Of a stretch of DNA of 64,000 nucleotides, positions 15,007-23,036 are shown one piece after another (position 1 is the first letter of the stretch; each line of letters opens with the position of its first letter). This stretch comes from DATARN01 sp963851105 (GTDB lineage: Bacteria; Actinomycetota; Acidimicrobiia; Acidimicrobiales; Palsa-688), in NCBI GenBank assembly GCA_963851105.1, contig CAWKNP010000009.1, forward strand, positions 62,001-126,000, written 5' to 3'. The translations under genes were made by a program, and so were the position numbers. Below the pieces are notes generated by a model. The model made no database searches and had not been told where the DNA came from. It saw nothing but the letters and a program-made list of their open reading frames with translations.

Positions 15007-17138
15007 CCGGCAAGACCCTCGTTTCGCTCGACAAGGTCGACGTGGGGCGGCTCAAGGGTGTCGGGGAGAAGAAGCGCCAGGCGCTGTCCGACGCCGGGAT
15101 AGAGACCGTGCTCGACCTGCTGACCCACTACCCGCGCCGGTACATCGACCGCACCGCCCAGGCGCCCATAGCCAACATTGTCGAGGGCGACGAGGCCACG
15201 GTCGTTGCCCGGGTCAAGAAGGTCACGAGCCGCCGGACCCGCAACGGGCGCAGCCTGGTCGAGATCGACGTGTTCGATGGTTCGAGCTACCTGAAGATCA
15301 CTTTCTTCAACCAGCCCTGGCGGGCCAGGCAGCTGCTCACGGGGACCGAGGTGGTGGTTTTCGGCAAGTTGGAGCGCTACAAGGGCACCCGCCGGATGGC
15401 CAACCCGGTTGTGGACCTCGTCGGCGACCGGACGGGGCGGATCGTGCCCATGTACCCGCAGTCGGAGAAGATCGGCCTGACGACCTGGGAGCTTGGCAGC
15501 TGGGTGGACGAGTCGCTGGCCCGCCTCGGCGACCAGGGCGGCTTGGTGGACCCTCTCCCGGCGGAGTGGCTCGACCGCCTGGACCTCGTCGACCGCAGTT
15601 GGGCGATGAACCAGATCCACCACCCCGAATCCATGGCCGCGGCCCAGGCCGCCCGCAAGCGCCTGGCCTTTGACGAGCTGCTCCGCCTCCAGACCATATT
15701 GGTGTTGCGAAAACGGACGGTGGAACGAGAGGCCACGGGTATCCGGCACCGGCTTGAAGGTGACCTTGTAAGCCGGTTCGTCACCGGCCTCCCTTTTTCC
15801 CTGACCGCGGCCCAGGAGACGGCGATCGCGGAGATCCAACGGGACCTTGGAGGCACCCATCCCATGCATCGCTTGCTGCAGGGCGATGTCGGTGCCGGCA
15901 AGACGGTCGTTGCCGTCGCCGCCCTGCTCACCGGTGTCCAGGGTGGGTTCCAGGGCGCTCTGATGGCTCCGACGGAGGTGCTGGCCGAGCAACACTTCCT
16001 GGGCGTCTCGGCGCTGTTGGCCGGGTTGGTGGTGCCCGCCCCGGCCACGTTGCTCGGGGAGCGGCCCGTGGCGGTGGCGTCGCTGACCAACCGGACCGGC
16101 GCCACCGAACGGGCCCGGCTGCATGCCGGGCTGGCCGACGGGAGCGTCGACATCCTCATCGGGACCCACGCCCTGCTCACCGAGAAGGTGCTGTTCAACT
16201 CGCTCGGAGTGGTCGTGATCGACGAGCAGCACCGCTTCGGGGTGGAGCAGCGAGCGGCGCTGCGGCAGAAGGGCGCGGCCGAAGCGGTGCCCGACGTCCT
16301 GGTCATGACGGCCACCCCCATTCCTCGCACCGCCGCGATGACGGTGTACGGCGACCTCGACACGACGGTGCTCGGCGAGTTGCCGCCGGGGCGGACGCCG
16401 GTCACCACGGTGTGGGCACGGGGGCCGCTGGAGGAGACAGCGGCGTGGGACCGGGTGCGCGCCGCCGTCGCGCTCGGTCAGCAAGCGTATGTTGTCTGCC
16501 CGCTCGTGGAGGACTCCGAGCGTGTCCAGGCCCGCTCCGCCACCGAGGAATTCGAGCGCCTAGGGGCGGCCGAGCTGTCGGGCCTGCGGCTCGGATTGCT
16601 GCACGGGCAGTTGGCCTCGCGGGACAAGGAGGCGGTGATGGCCGAGTTCCGCGATGGCCAACTCGATGTCCTGGTGGCCACGACCGTGATCGAGGTCGGT
16701 GTCGACGTGGTGAACGCGACCGTCATGGTTATCGAGGACGCCGACCGTTTCGGGATGGCGCAGCTGCATCAGTTGCGCGGCCGGGTGGGCCGGGGCCAGG
16801 TCGCCTCGTGGTGCTACCTGTTGGGCGGCGGGGCCACGCCCGAGTCCGAACAGCGGTTGAAGGCGGTGGAGCGCAGCACCGACGGTTTCGAGCTGGCCGA
16901 GGTCGATCTGGAGTTGCGGGGGGAGGGCACCATTCTCGGGACCCGCCAGAAGGGGACCAGCGATCTGAAGCTGGCGTCGCTGCGACGTGACAAGGACTTG
17001 GTGGAGGCGGCCCGGAGGGTGGCCTTTTCATTGGTGGACAGCTCTCCGGGCGGTGGGCTGGGGGCATATCCCGAGCTGGAGGCGGAGATCCGGCTCCTGG
17101 TCGACGACGAGGACCGGGCCTTCCTGTTCAAGAGTTAG
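15003..17138 (+). CDS. recG: ATP-dependent DNA helicase RecG
   Basis: A 711-residue branched-DNA helicase that remodels stalled forks and Holliday junctions. The N-terminal wedge/OB domain begins DVGRLKGVGEKKRQAL; Walker A is GDVGAGKTVVAVAA near residue 296; motif II is the RecG-specific VVIDEQHRFGVEQR near 405; MTATPIPRTAAMT follows; and the C-terminal motifs VIEVGVDVVNATVM and QLHQLRGRVGRG are intact. GTG 15003 overlaps the previous stop (GTGA), and the extension to 14919 is rejected as shadow sequence. The 3' end overlaps the convergent AbiEi-like gene by 11 bp. Confidence 0.95.
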   Translation: MTGKTLVSLDKVDVGRLKGVGEKKRQALSDAGIETVLDLLTHYPRRYIDRTAQAPIANIVEGDEATVVARVKKVTSRRTRNGRSLVEIDVFDGSSYLKITFFNQPWRARQLLTGTEVVVFGKLERYKGTRRMANPVVDLVGDRTGRIVPMYPQSEKIGLTTWELGSWVDESLARLGDQGGLVDPLPAEWLDRLDLVDRSWAMNQIHHPESMAAAQAARKRLAFDELLRLQTILVLRKRTVEREATGIRHRLEGDLVSRFVTGLPFSLTAAQETAIAEIQRDLGGTHPMHRLLQGDVGAGKTVVAVAALLTGVQGGFQGALMAPTEVLAEQHFLGVSALLAGLVVPAPATLLGERPVAVASLTNRTGATERARLHAGLADGSVDILIGTHALLTEKVLFNSLGVVVIDEQHRFGVEQRAALRQKGAAEAVPDVLVMTATPIPRTAAMTVYGDLDTTVLGELPPGRTPVTTVWARGPLEETAAWDRVRAAVALGQQAYVVCPLVEDSERVQARSATEEFERLGAAELSGLRLGLLHGQLASRDKEAVMAEFRDGQLDVLVATTVIEVGVDVVNATVMVIEDADRFGMAQLHQLRGRVGRGQVASWCYLLGGGATPESEQRLKAVERSTDGFELAEVDLELRGEGTILGTRQKGTSDLKLASLRRDKDLVEAARRVAFSLVDSSPGGGLGAYPELEAEIRLLVDDEDRAFLFKS

Positions 17139-18036
17139 TGGGATTCGAGAGCAGTGGCGCGACCTGATCGATGATTTCCTCGTCGCTCATCTCGTAGATG
17201 AAGTGCACGATGCGCCAGTTGTGCTTGGCGAGGACATTCTCCCGGATGGACTCGCGCCGGAACTTGGTTCGCGATGCCGCCCGTACCTTGAAGCCGTCGA
17301 CCTCGCCATCAATCTTGTCGTTGCGCCAGGCCAGGTCCATCTCGATGGCGACGCCGTCAATCACCTCGGTGTGGTTCGTGAGGAACGGCTTGACTGCCGG
17401 TCTGAGGACACGATGCACGCGTTGTTCGAAGCGGCTGCGGAGGTTGCCCTCGCCTCGGCGCAGTTCCAATAGGTCGGGGAGCGCGCTGGCCGGCTGGCCC
17501 GGGGCCAGTTGGGCGTAGCGAACCGCGACCTGGTCAGGCGTCCAGAGCCGGGCGATGGAACCCTCATCGAGGATCTCCCCGAGGAGGTAGGAGCCGAGGC
17601 GGGGCGCCAGGTCGATGATCGTCCGAATGGGGTTGGTGACCCGGAGCCCTTCGATTTCATGGACATCCGACCGCTTGAGGGTTGTGGTCCGGTGCGATCG
17701 CACTCCTTCAAGGCGGATTCTCCTTTGGACGGGTGCGGTCAGCTCGATGACCGGATCGGCAATTCCGGTGAATTTCTGGACGACCGCCGCCGATGTGTGG
17801 GAGATCGCGGAGCGAGGCCCGGCGGCAAGCAAGGCCGCCATCAGCGGCCTGAACATGTCGGGGGAAGCCCCGGAGACTTCGAGGACGCCTCGGCGCGGGC
17901 GAGCGAGCCAACCACTGCGAACAGCCGCATCGAGTTGACCAGGCGATATGGCCAGGGAGTAGGCCTGGGCGACCGAGAGCACGCTGTGCTGGGTGGCCGC
18001 CAAAGCCAGAAGGTCGGAGATTTGTCTTGAGTTCAT
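17128..18036 (-). CDS. AbiEi-like / DUF559-type protein (solitary)
   Basis: A 302-residue protein. The N-terminal part (residues ~1-90: QISDLLALAATQHSVLSVAQ, then SGWLARPRRGVLEV) is the winged helix of AbiEi-type antitoxins. The middle part (RVTNPIRTIIDLAPRL) is family-typical, and the C-terminus (GVAIEMDLAWRNDKIDGEVD...RKFRRESIREN-like, then WRIVHFIYEMSD) resembles the PD-(D/E)xK/Vsr-like DUF559 domain. No AbiEii nucleotidyltransferase toxin is adjacent, so it is not a complete type IV toxin-antitoxin pair. ATG 18036 follows GAGAAGGGTG. A longer frame upstream only translates the tandem repeat. It looks like an insert between recG and rsmD. Confidence 0.8.
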   Translation of the reverse strand: MNSRQISDLLALAATQHSVLSVAQAYSLAISPGQLDAAVRSGWLARPRRGVLEVSGASPDMFRPLMAALLAAGPRSAISHTSAAVVQKFTGIADPVIELTAPVQRRIRLEGVRSHRTTTLKRSDVHEIEGLRVTNPIRTIIDLAPRLGSYLLGEILDEGSIARLWTPDQVAVRYAQLAPGQPASALPDLLELRRGEGNLRSRFEQRVHRVLRPAVKPFLTNHTEVIDGVAIEMDLAWRNDKIDGEVDGFKVRAASRTKFRRESIRENVLAKHNWRIVHFIYEMSDEEIIDQVAPLLSNPTNS

Positions 18037-18065
18037 CACCCTTCTCCATGCCGCGGGGAATTCGG

Positions 18066-18436
18066 AGGGTGGGGGTGGGCGGTAGATCGTGTGGGTGGGG
18101 GGGTTTGTGTCCAGGGGGGCCTGGTGCGGTGGTGGGGGTGGGCGGTAGTCGGTGTGGGTGGGGGGGTTTGTGTCCAGGGGGGTCTGGTGTGGTGGTTGGG
18201 GGGTGGGCGGTAGATCGTGTGGGTGGGGGGGTTTGTGTCCAGGGGGGTCTGGTGTGGTGGTAGGGGGTGGGCGGTAGATCGTGTGGGTGGGGGGGTTTGT
18301 GTCCAGGGGGGTCTGGTGTGGTGGTAGGGGGTGGGCGGTAGATCGTGTGGGTGGAGGGGTTTGTGTCCAGGGGGGTCTGGTGTGGCGGTTGGGGGGTGGG
18401 CGGTAGTCCGTGTGGGTGGGGGGGTTTGTGACCAGG
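18066..18436. repeat. Six-unit 64-bp G-rich tandem repeat
   Basis: The segment GTGGGCGGTAG recurs at 18075, 18138, 18203, 18267, 18331 and 18396 (periods 63, 65, 64, 64, 65). Each unit also has a G7 run, TTTGTGTCCAG and G6, so the plus strand is extremely G-rich with G-quadruplex potential. The array fills most of the 526-bp gap between the AbiEi-like gene and the next plus-strand gene, immediately upstream of the AbiEi-like start. The C-rich strand has no stops in any frame across the units, which explains spurious long Pro/Thr-rich frames. Confidence 0.92.
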
Positions 18437-18546
18437 GCTCCTCGGGGCGAGGCCGGCGGGTGCGCGCCAGGCCTGGCTCTGGCATAAGGCCGGGGGTCTG
18501 GACCTGGTTTCACGGGACCATCGTGGCTACAGGGGACCCTGGGGCC

Positions 18547-18552
18547 TAACCT
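18547..18552 (+). promoter_or_regulatory. Candidate -10 box TAACCT
   Basis: TAACCT ends 10 nt before ATG 18563 of the small membrane protein gene, without a Shine-Dalgarno between them. It probably drives the downstream rsmD-coaD genes as well. Confidence 0.45.
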
Positions 18553-18562
18553 GAGCGTCCGC

Positions 18563-18787
18563 ATGGCGCGCACAGACGACTCGACCGCCCTGGCTTCCAA
18601 CTGGCGGACGGTGCTGGCGGTCGATGCCGGCCTTGGATTTGTCCTGCTGGTGGCGGGCTTGGCGACGATCTTCGTGATCAATGCTGTTTTCGGCATCGTC
18701 ATGGTCTTCGTGGGCGTGGCCTACTTGGCGTTGATTGGCTCTAGGACCCGTCGTTGGCTTCGCTTGCGGCGCGAAGCCAACCTCTAG
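18563..18787 (+). CDS. Small two-helix membrane protein
   Basis: A 74-residue protein of unknown function: a polar N-terminus (MARTDDSTALASNW), two hydrophobic helices at ~17-37 and ~40-60, then a basic C-terminus (SRTRRWLRLRREANL) that should stay in the cytoplasm. Its position just upstream of rsmD, 44 bp away, suggests co-transcription. No domain is recognised. The short coding length and lack of motifs keep confidence moderate. Confidence 0.55.
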   Translation: MARTDDSTALASNWRTVLAVDAGLGFVLLVAGLATIFVINAVFGIVMVFVGVAYLALIGSRTRRWLRLRREANL

Positions 18788-18831
18788 CCGGCCGGGCGGC
18801 CGGCGGCCGGCGGGCAGGGACAAGGCCGAGG

Positions 18832-19482
18832 ATGCGGGTCGTCGCGGGCGAGGCGAGGGGTCGGCACTTCGACGCGCCCCCGGGCCGCACGACCCGGCCG
18901 ACCAGTGACCGAGTACGTGAAGCCATCTTCGCCGTACTCGGCAGCCTCAGCCTTGACCTCAGCGCCGATCTCGGCCCCGCCGCCGACGATGACCGCGATC
19001 GGGGATCCACGATCGAGAACGCCACGGTTGCGGACCTCTTCGCCGGCAGCGGCGCCCTCGGGATCGAGGCCCTGTCCCGGGGCGCGGCCCGCGCCACGTT
19101 CGTCGAGTCGGACCGCACCGCCGCCGCGACGATCGAGCGCAACTTGACGAACCTCGGCCTGGCCTCCGGCTCCGGCTCCGGTCAGCCCGCCCGCAGATCT
19201 GTGATCGTGCAGAACGACGTCCTGCGCTGGCTGCGCACCGCCGCTCCTGTGGACATCGCCTTCTGTGACCCGCCCTACGCCTTCGCCGAAGCCGAATGGG
19301 CGGAGCTGGCCTCCCTGCTGGCACCGGTCACCCAGCTGGCGGTGCTGGAAATGGGCCGGCGGCGGGACCTCGGCGCGGAATGGGAACTTCTCAAGGAGAA
19401 ACACTACGGCGGTACCGTGGTGCTTGTCGCGAGGCCAGCGCGCCTGCCTGAGCCCGCACGAGACCGGAAAGGCGCCACGTGA
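18832..19482 (+). CDS. rsmD: 16S rRNA (guanine966-N2)-methyltransferase
   Basis: A 216-residue SAM-dependent methyltransferase that modifies G966 of 16S rRNA. MRVVAGEARGRHFDAPPG and TRPTSDRVREAIFAVLGSL are the RsmD N-terminal signature, VADLFAGSGALGIEALSRGA is the SAM site, and FCDPPYAFAEAEW contains the catalytic (N/D)PPY. ATG 18832 is preferred because homologues begin MRV(I/V)AG; a frame from 18754 adds unrelated residues. The stop overlaps the coaD start. A ~15-residue acidic insert (ADLGPAADDDRDRGS) near residue 50 is not usual for the family. Confidence 0.93.
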   Translation: MRVVAGEARGRHFDAPPGRTTRPTSDRVREAIFAVLGSLSLDLSADLGPAADDDRDRGSTIENATVADLFAGSGALGIEALSRGAARATFVESDRTAAATIERNLTNLGLASGSGSGQPARRSVIVQNDVLRWLRTAAPVDIAFCDPPYAFAEAEWAELASLLAPVTQLAVLEMGRRRDLGAEWELLKEKHYGGTVVLVARPARLPEPARDRKGAT

Positions 19483-19961
19483 AGACCGCCCTGTTTCCGG
19501 GGACATTCGACCCATTCCACAACGGGCATCTCGAGGTCGTCGAGACGGCGTCCAAGCTGTTCGACCGCGTGATCGTGGCGCCCATGCGCAACCCGCAGAA
19601 GTCCGAGCCACTGTTCTCCGCCGAGGAGCGCACCGAGATGATCGGCGAATCGGTGGCCCACCTGAGCAACGTGTCGCTGCACCCGTTCTCGAGCCTGGTC
19701 GTTGACCTGGCCCGCGATCTGGGCGCCGATGTGATCGTGAAGGGCCTCCGGGTGGCGTCCGACGCCGAATCGGAGCTACAGCAGGCCCAGATGAACAAGG
19801 CGGTGTCGGGGATCGAGACGCTGTTCATTCCCTGCTCATCGGAGTTCGCCTTCGTGGCCTCGCGCTACGTTCGGGAATTCGCCCACTTCGGGGGCGCCGA
19901 TCGCATCGGGTCAATGGTGCCGGGACCGGTCTTCACCAAGTTGAAAGAGAAGTTCGCCTGA
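19479..19961 (+). CDS. coaD: Phosphopantetheine adenylyltransferase
   Basis: A 160-residue enzyme that adenylates 4'-phosphopantetheine to dephospho-CoA, the penultimate step of CoA synthesis. The nucleotidyltransferase motif PGTFDPFHNGHLEVV starts at residue 8; IVKGLRVASDAESELQQAQM and ECLFI-like ETLFIPCSSEFAFVASRYVR carry the remaining substrate residues. GTG 19479 overlaps the rsmD stop (GTGA). The pairing rsmD-coaD is highly conserved. Length and motifs are intact. Confidence 0.96.
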   Translation: MKTALFPGTFDPFHNGHLEVVETASKLFDRVIVAPMRNPQKSEPLFSAEERTEMIGESVAHLSNVSLHPFSSLVVDLARDLGADVIVKGLRVASDAESELQQAQMNKAVSGIETLFIPCSSEFAFVASRYVREFAHFGGADRIGSMVPGPVFTKLKEKFA

Positions 19962-20025
19962 TGGTTGCCTGTAACGATGCCACGGTCGGCACGAGGGGGA
20001 AGGGACGCACAGCGATGGTGCAGCG

Positions 20026-20586
20026 ATGACGGTTTCCGACGGGCGCGACCAGGCCAACGCCGAGATCCTGCTGCGGCGAGTGATCGAGATCATCGGCAAC
20101 ACCCGGGCGCTGCCCCTGTCGTCGTCCGCCAAGCTCGACAACAAAGACGAGGTCCTCGAGCTCCTCGACGAAGCCGTTGACCGCCTGCCCGAGGAGCTCA
20201 AGCAGGCCCGCTGGTTGCTGAAGGAGCGCCAGGACTTCCTCGAGAAGATGCAGCGCGAAGGCGAGGACATCCTCGAGGCGGCCCGCATCCGCGCCGAGCG
20301 CATGGTGCAGCGCACCGAGATCGTGCGCGAAGCACAGCACACCGCCCGCCGCACCGTCGACGAGGCACGCGAGGAAGCCCGCACCCTCCGCCATGAGGCC
20401 GAGGACTACTGCGACCAGAAGCTGGCGGCGTTCGAGATCGTCCTCGAGCGGACGATGAAGACGGTGCACTCCGGCCGTGAGCGCCTGTCCATGACGCCGA
20501 TGTCCGCCGCCGACGGGTTCGAGATCGCCGGGGCCACCGAGGACACCCTCGCTGAGGACACATTTTTCGACCAGGACAGATTCTGA
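20026..20586 (+). CDS. SepIVA-like / DivIVA-type coiled-coil protein
   Basis: A 186-residue, highly charged protein. LLRRVIEIIGNTRALPLSSS leads into KDEVLELLDEAVDRLPEELK, then a long coiled coil (~residues 60-150, rich in Glu, Arg and Ala). It sits immediately before DUF177, the position of the mycobacterial SepIVA gene (Rv2927c), a DivIVA-domain protein involved in septation and envelope growth. The assignment rests on layout and context, as coiled coils are easily mis-assigned to ATP synthase subunit B. ATG 20026 is the first reasonable start. Confidence 0.75.
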   Translation: MTVSDGRDQANAEILLRRVIEIIGNTRALPLSSSAKLDNKDEVLELLDEAVDRLPEELKQARWLLKERQDFLEKMQREGEDILEAARIRAERMVQRTEIVREAQHTARRTVDEAREEARTLRHEAEDYCDQKLAAFEIVLERTMKTVHSGRERLSMTPMSAADGFEIAGATEDTLAEDTFFDQDRF

Positions 20587-20665
20587 TCCGGCAAAATTGT
20601 GGATGTGAGCCGCCGCCTGTCCTGGGCGTAGAAGTCGGCTCGTCGAGTGGTCGAAGGTTGATGGC

Positions 20666-21307
20666 ATGAAACCGAACCCTTTTCTGGTGAACGTGGCCGC
20701 CCTGCGGCCGGCCGTTGCCGGCCGCCACCACGTGGTGCGCCGGGGCGGGATCGACGGCCTCGCCATCACGAGCAGCTCGGTGCCCGATGACGCCGACGTC
20801 GAGGTTGACGCGGTAATCGAGGTCGTCCCCGGTGGCGTTGTCGTGACCGGGACTGTTTCCACCTTGTGGACCGGCGAGTGCCGGCGTTGCCTGAATCAAG
20901 TAACCGGACCGCTACGTGCCGAGGTCAGAGAGGTATTCGAACGAGTCCCCCGGGTGCGCCCCGAGCACCTCGACGACACCGATGAGGCCGAGACCTATGC
21001 GCTCACGGGCGACACGCTCGACCTGGCGCCGATGGCCCGCGACGCGGTCCTGCTCGAGCTTCCGCTGGCGCCACTGTGCCGCGAGGACTGTGCCGGGCTG
21101 TGCCCAACCTGCGGAGCCGACCGCAATGAGCAGCCCTGTGGCTGCGACCAGATGCCCACCAATCCCGCCTGGGCCGCGCTCGACTCCCTCCGGGTCTCCG
21201 GCGCCGGCGCACCGCCGGCGGTGCCGGGCAATGGCGCGCCCCGCCGAGGCGGCCTCGAAAACGGCGACCGCGGCGAGGGCGACGACCAAGGCCAGGATTC
21301 GATCTAG
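20666..21307 (+). CDS. DUF177 (YceD) family protein
   Basis: A 213-residue protein of the DUF177/YceD family. The central part (GECRRCLNQVTGPLRAEVRE) and the C-terminal cysteine cluster CREDCAGLCPTCGADRNEQP, CGCDQ are characteristic, and the final segment NPAWAALDSLR is the family hallmark. It precedes rpmF as in most bacteria; the family has been linked to 23S rRNA accumulation and translation control of rpmF-plsX. The extra ~40 residues after LDSLR are low-complexity (Gly/Ala/Pro/Asp). ATG 20666. Confidence 0.9.
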   Translation: MKPNPFLVNVAALRPAVAGRHHVVRRGGIDGLAITSSSVPDDADVEVDAVIEVVPGGVVVTGTVSTLWTGECRRCLNQVTGPLRAEVREVFERVPRVRPEHLDDTDEAETYALTGDTLDLAPMARDAVLLELPLAPLCREDCAGLCPTCGADRNEQPCGCDQMPTNPAWAALDSLRVSGAGAPPAVPGNGAPRRGGLENGDRGEGDDQGQDSI

Positions 21308-21414
21308 AATGACGGGTTCGCGGGTGCGAGCCCTGGTTCCGCCGCGACCCAAGTTCGCTCCGATGGCATCTCGAACCCCCCATCACATGAACCCCAAAGG
21401 GGAGCTGTCCAACC

Positions 21415-21594
21415 ATGGCTGTACCGAAGAAGAAGACCTCCAAGGCCAAGAGCCGCAGCCGCCGGGCCAGCGCCTGGCAGCTCTCGGAGCCGGCCCGGAG
21501 CGTCTGCCCGCAGTGCCGGCAGACCAAGCTTCCGCACGTGGTCTGCCCCAATTGCGGGTGGTACGGCGGGCGCCAGGCGATCGACGTCGACTGA
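21415..21594 (+). CDS. rpmF: 50S ribosomal protein L32
   Basis: A 59-residue protein read directly from the sequence. MAVPKKKTSKAKSRSRRASA is the L32 N-terminus and CPQCRQTKLPHVVCPNCGWY carries the four zinc-binding cysteines, followed by GGRQAIDVD. ATG 21415 has AAAGGGGAGCTG about 10 nt upstream. It lies between DUF177 and plsX, the standard rpmF-plsX arrangement. Confidence 0.97.
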   Translation: MAVPKKKTSKAKSRSRRASAWQLSEPARSVCPQCRQTKLPHVVCPNCGWYGGRQAIDVD

Positions 21595-21601
21595 GCGCTC
21601 A

Positions 21602-22645
21602 GTGAGCGCCAGTCCTCAACCCGTCTACGAGGGCCCCTTGCCGGCCATGGCGCCCATGCTCCCCGTCGCCCTTGATGCCATGGGTGGCGATCGGGCTCCC
21701 GGCGAGATCATCGAAGGCGCCCGCCAGGCGATCGCGCTCGGGATCCCGGTCCTCCTCGTCGGTGACCCGGACCGCCTCGGCGATGTCGGCGACATCCCGA
21801 TCGCACCCGCCCTCGAGGTCATCTCGATGCACGACGATCCCGCCCAGGGAGTACGCCGGAAAAAGGATTCGTCGTTGGTACGCGCCGCCGAGGCGGTGCG
21901 AGACGGCCGCGCCTCGGCGATGGTCAGCGCGGGCAATACCGGCGCCGCGATGGCCAGCGCCCTGTTCCGCATGGGCCGCCTTCCGGGCGTCGCCCGGCCC
22001 GCCATCGCCACGCCCATCCCGAAACCCGGCGGCAGCTACACCGTCTTGATCGATGCCGGCGCCAACGCCGAGTGCATGCCGGCGTGGCTGGTGCAGTTCG
22101 CCCAGATGGGATCGGCCTTTTCCCGGCTGCGGTTCGGGATCTCCGACCCCCGGGTCGGCCTGCTCTCCATCGGGGAGGAAGCCTCGAAGGGCAACCCGCT
22201 GGTGAAAGAAGCCCACGCCCTCCTGGCGGGCGGCGCCGCCGGTCCCGACGTCAAGTTCATCGGCAACGTGGAGGGTCGCGACATCATGTCCGACGCCGTC
22301 GACGTCGTCGTGACCGACGGCTTCACCGGCAACGTCGCCCTGAAGGCGCTCGAAGGCGGGCTCAAGCAGCTGATCGGCGCCATCATCGAGGTGATGATGT
22401 CGACCGACGAAACCCGAGCGGCATCGAAGGTGTTGCTGCCCGCGCTGGCGCCCATAGCCGACCAGTTCGACTCCGAGACCTACGGCGGCGCCATGCTCCT
22501 CGGGGTGAACGGGGTGTGCATCATCAGCCACGGTTCCTCGGGCGCCCGCGCCATCGTCAACGCCCTCAAGGTCGCCCGCGACTCGGTCCAGGGCGGCATG
22601 GTCGAGCAGGTCAAAGCGGCTGTGGCGGCCGGCCAGGTAACATGA
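21602..22645 (+). CDS. plsX: Phosphate acyltransferase PlsX
   Basis: Up to 347 residues. PlsX converts acyl-ACP to acyl-phosphate for phosphatidic acid synthesis, working with PlsY. LPVALDAMGGDRAPGEIIEG is the N-terminal signature, SAGNTGAAMASALFRMGRLP and VVTDGFTGNVALKALEGG follow, and LLGVNGVCIISHGSSGARAI is the C-terminal glycine/His region. GTG 21602 opens the frame, but ATG 21647 or 21656 may be the true start because homologues begin at about MLPVALDAMGG. It precedes acpP and rnc. Confidence 0.94.
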   Translation: MSASPQPVYEGPLPAMAPMLPVALDAMGGDRAPGEIIEGARQAIALGIPVLLVGDPDRLGDVGDIPIAPALEVISMHDDPAQGVRRKKDSSLVRAAEAVRDGRASAMVSAGNTGAAMASALFRMGRLPGVARPAIATPIPKPGGSYTVLIDAGANAECMPAWLVQFAQMGSAFSRLRFGISDPRVGLLSIGEEASKGNPLVKEAHALLAGGAAGPDVKFIGNVEGRDIMSDAVDVVVTDGFTGNVALKALEGGLKQLIGAIIEVMMSTDETRAASKVLLPALAPIADQFDSETYGGAMLLGVNGVCIISHGSSGARAIVNALKVARDSVQGGMVEQVKAAVAAGQVT

Positions 22646-22722
22646 CCATCGCTCCGCCGGGCGCCGCACGGCGCCCCCGCGAAGTTGCCCTGTCCACCGT
22701 CTGAGGGTCCTCAGGAGTTCTT

Positions 22723-23019
22723 GTGCCCGCCGAAACCCATGTCGAACAAGCGCTTCCCAACCGGCGAGAGGTCTTCGAGCTGATCCGCGACCGGATGGCC
22801 GACATCCTCGAAATCGAACCCGATCGTGTCACCGAGAGCGCCTCGTTCGGCGACGATCTCGGGGCCGACTCGCTCGCCCTCATCGAGCTGGTAGAGGCGC
22901 TGGAGGAGGAGCTGGGCGAGCGGACCGTCGGTTTCCGGATCGACGACGAGGATCTCGAGGACCTGAAAACGGTCCGAGATGCGGTCGACTACGTGGTGGC
23001 CAAGCTCGAGGCTGGCTGA
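22723..23019 (+). CDS. acpP: Acyl carrier protein
   Basis: A 98-residue acidic protein. GDDLGADSLALIELVEALEE contains the Ser that carries 4'-phosphopantetheine. It is a little longer than E. coli ACP (78 residues) because of an N-terminal extension (MPAETHVEQALPNRREV) and a loop (ERTVGFRIDDEDLED). GTG 22723 starts it, preceded by a short AGGAG. It sits between plsX and rnc as in many genomes and should carry acyl chains for PlsX and fatty acid synthesis. Confidence 0.94.
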   Translation: MPAETHVEQALPNRREVFELIRDRMADILEIEPDRVTESASFGDDLGADSLALIELVEALEEELGERTVGFRIDDEDLEDLKTVRDAVDYVVAKLEAG

Positions 23020-23036
23020 TTGGCTCCGGCGAGGCG

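Noticed and set aside
18037..18702. N-terminal extension of the AbiEi-like gene made of Pro/Thr/His repeats
   Set aside because: It is only the translation of the 64-bp minisatellite; ATG 18036 with a good Shine-Dalgarno gives the complete protein.
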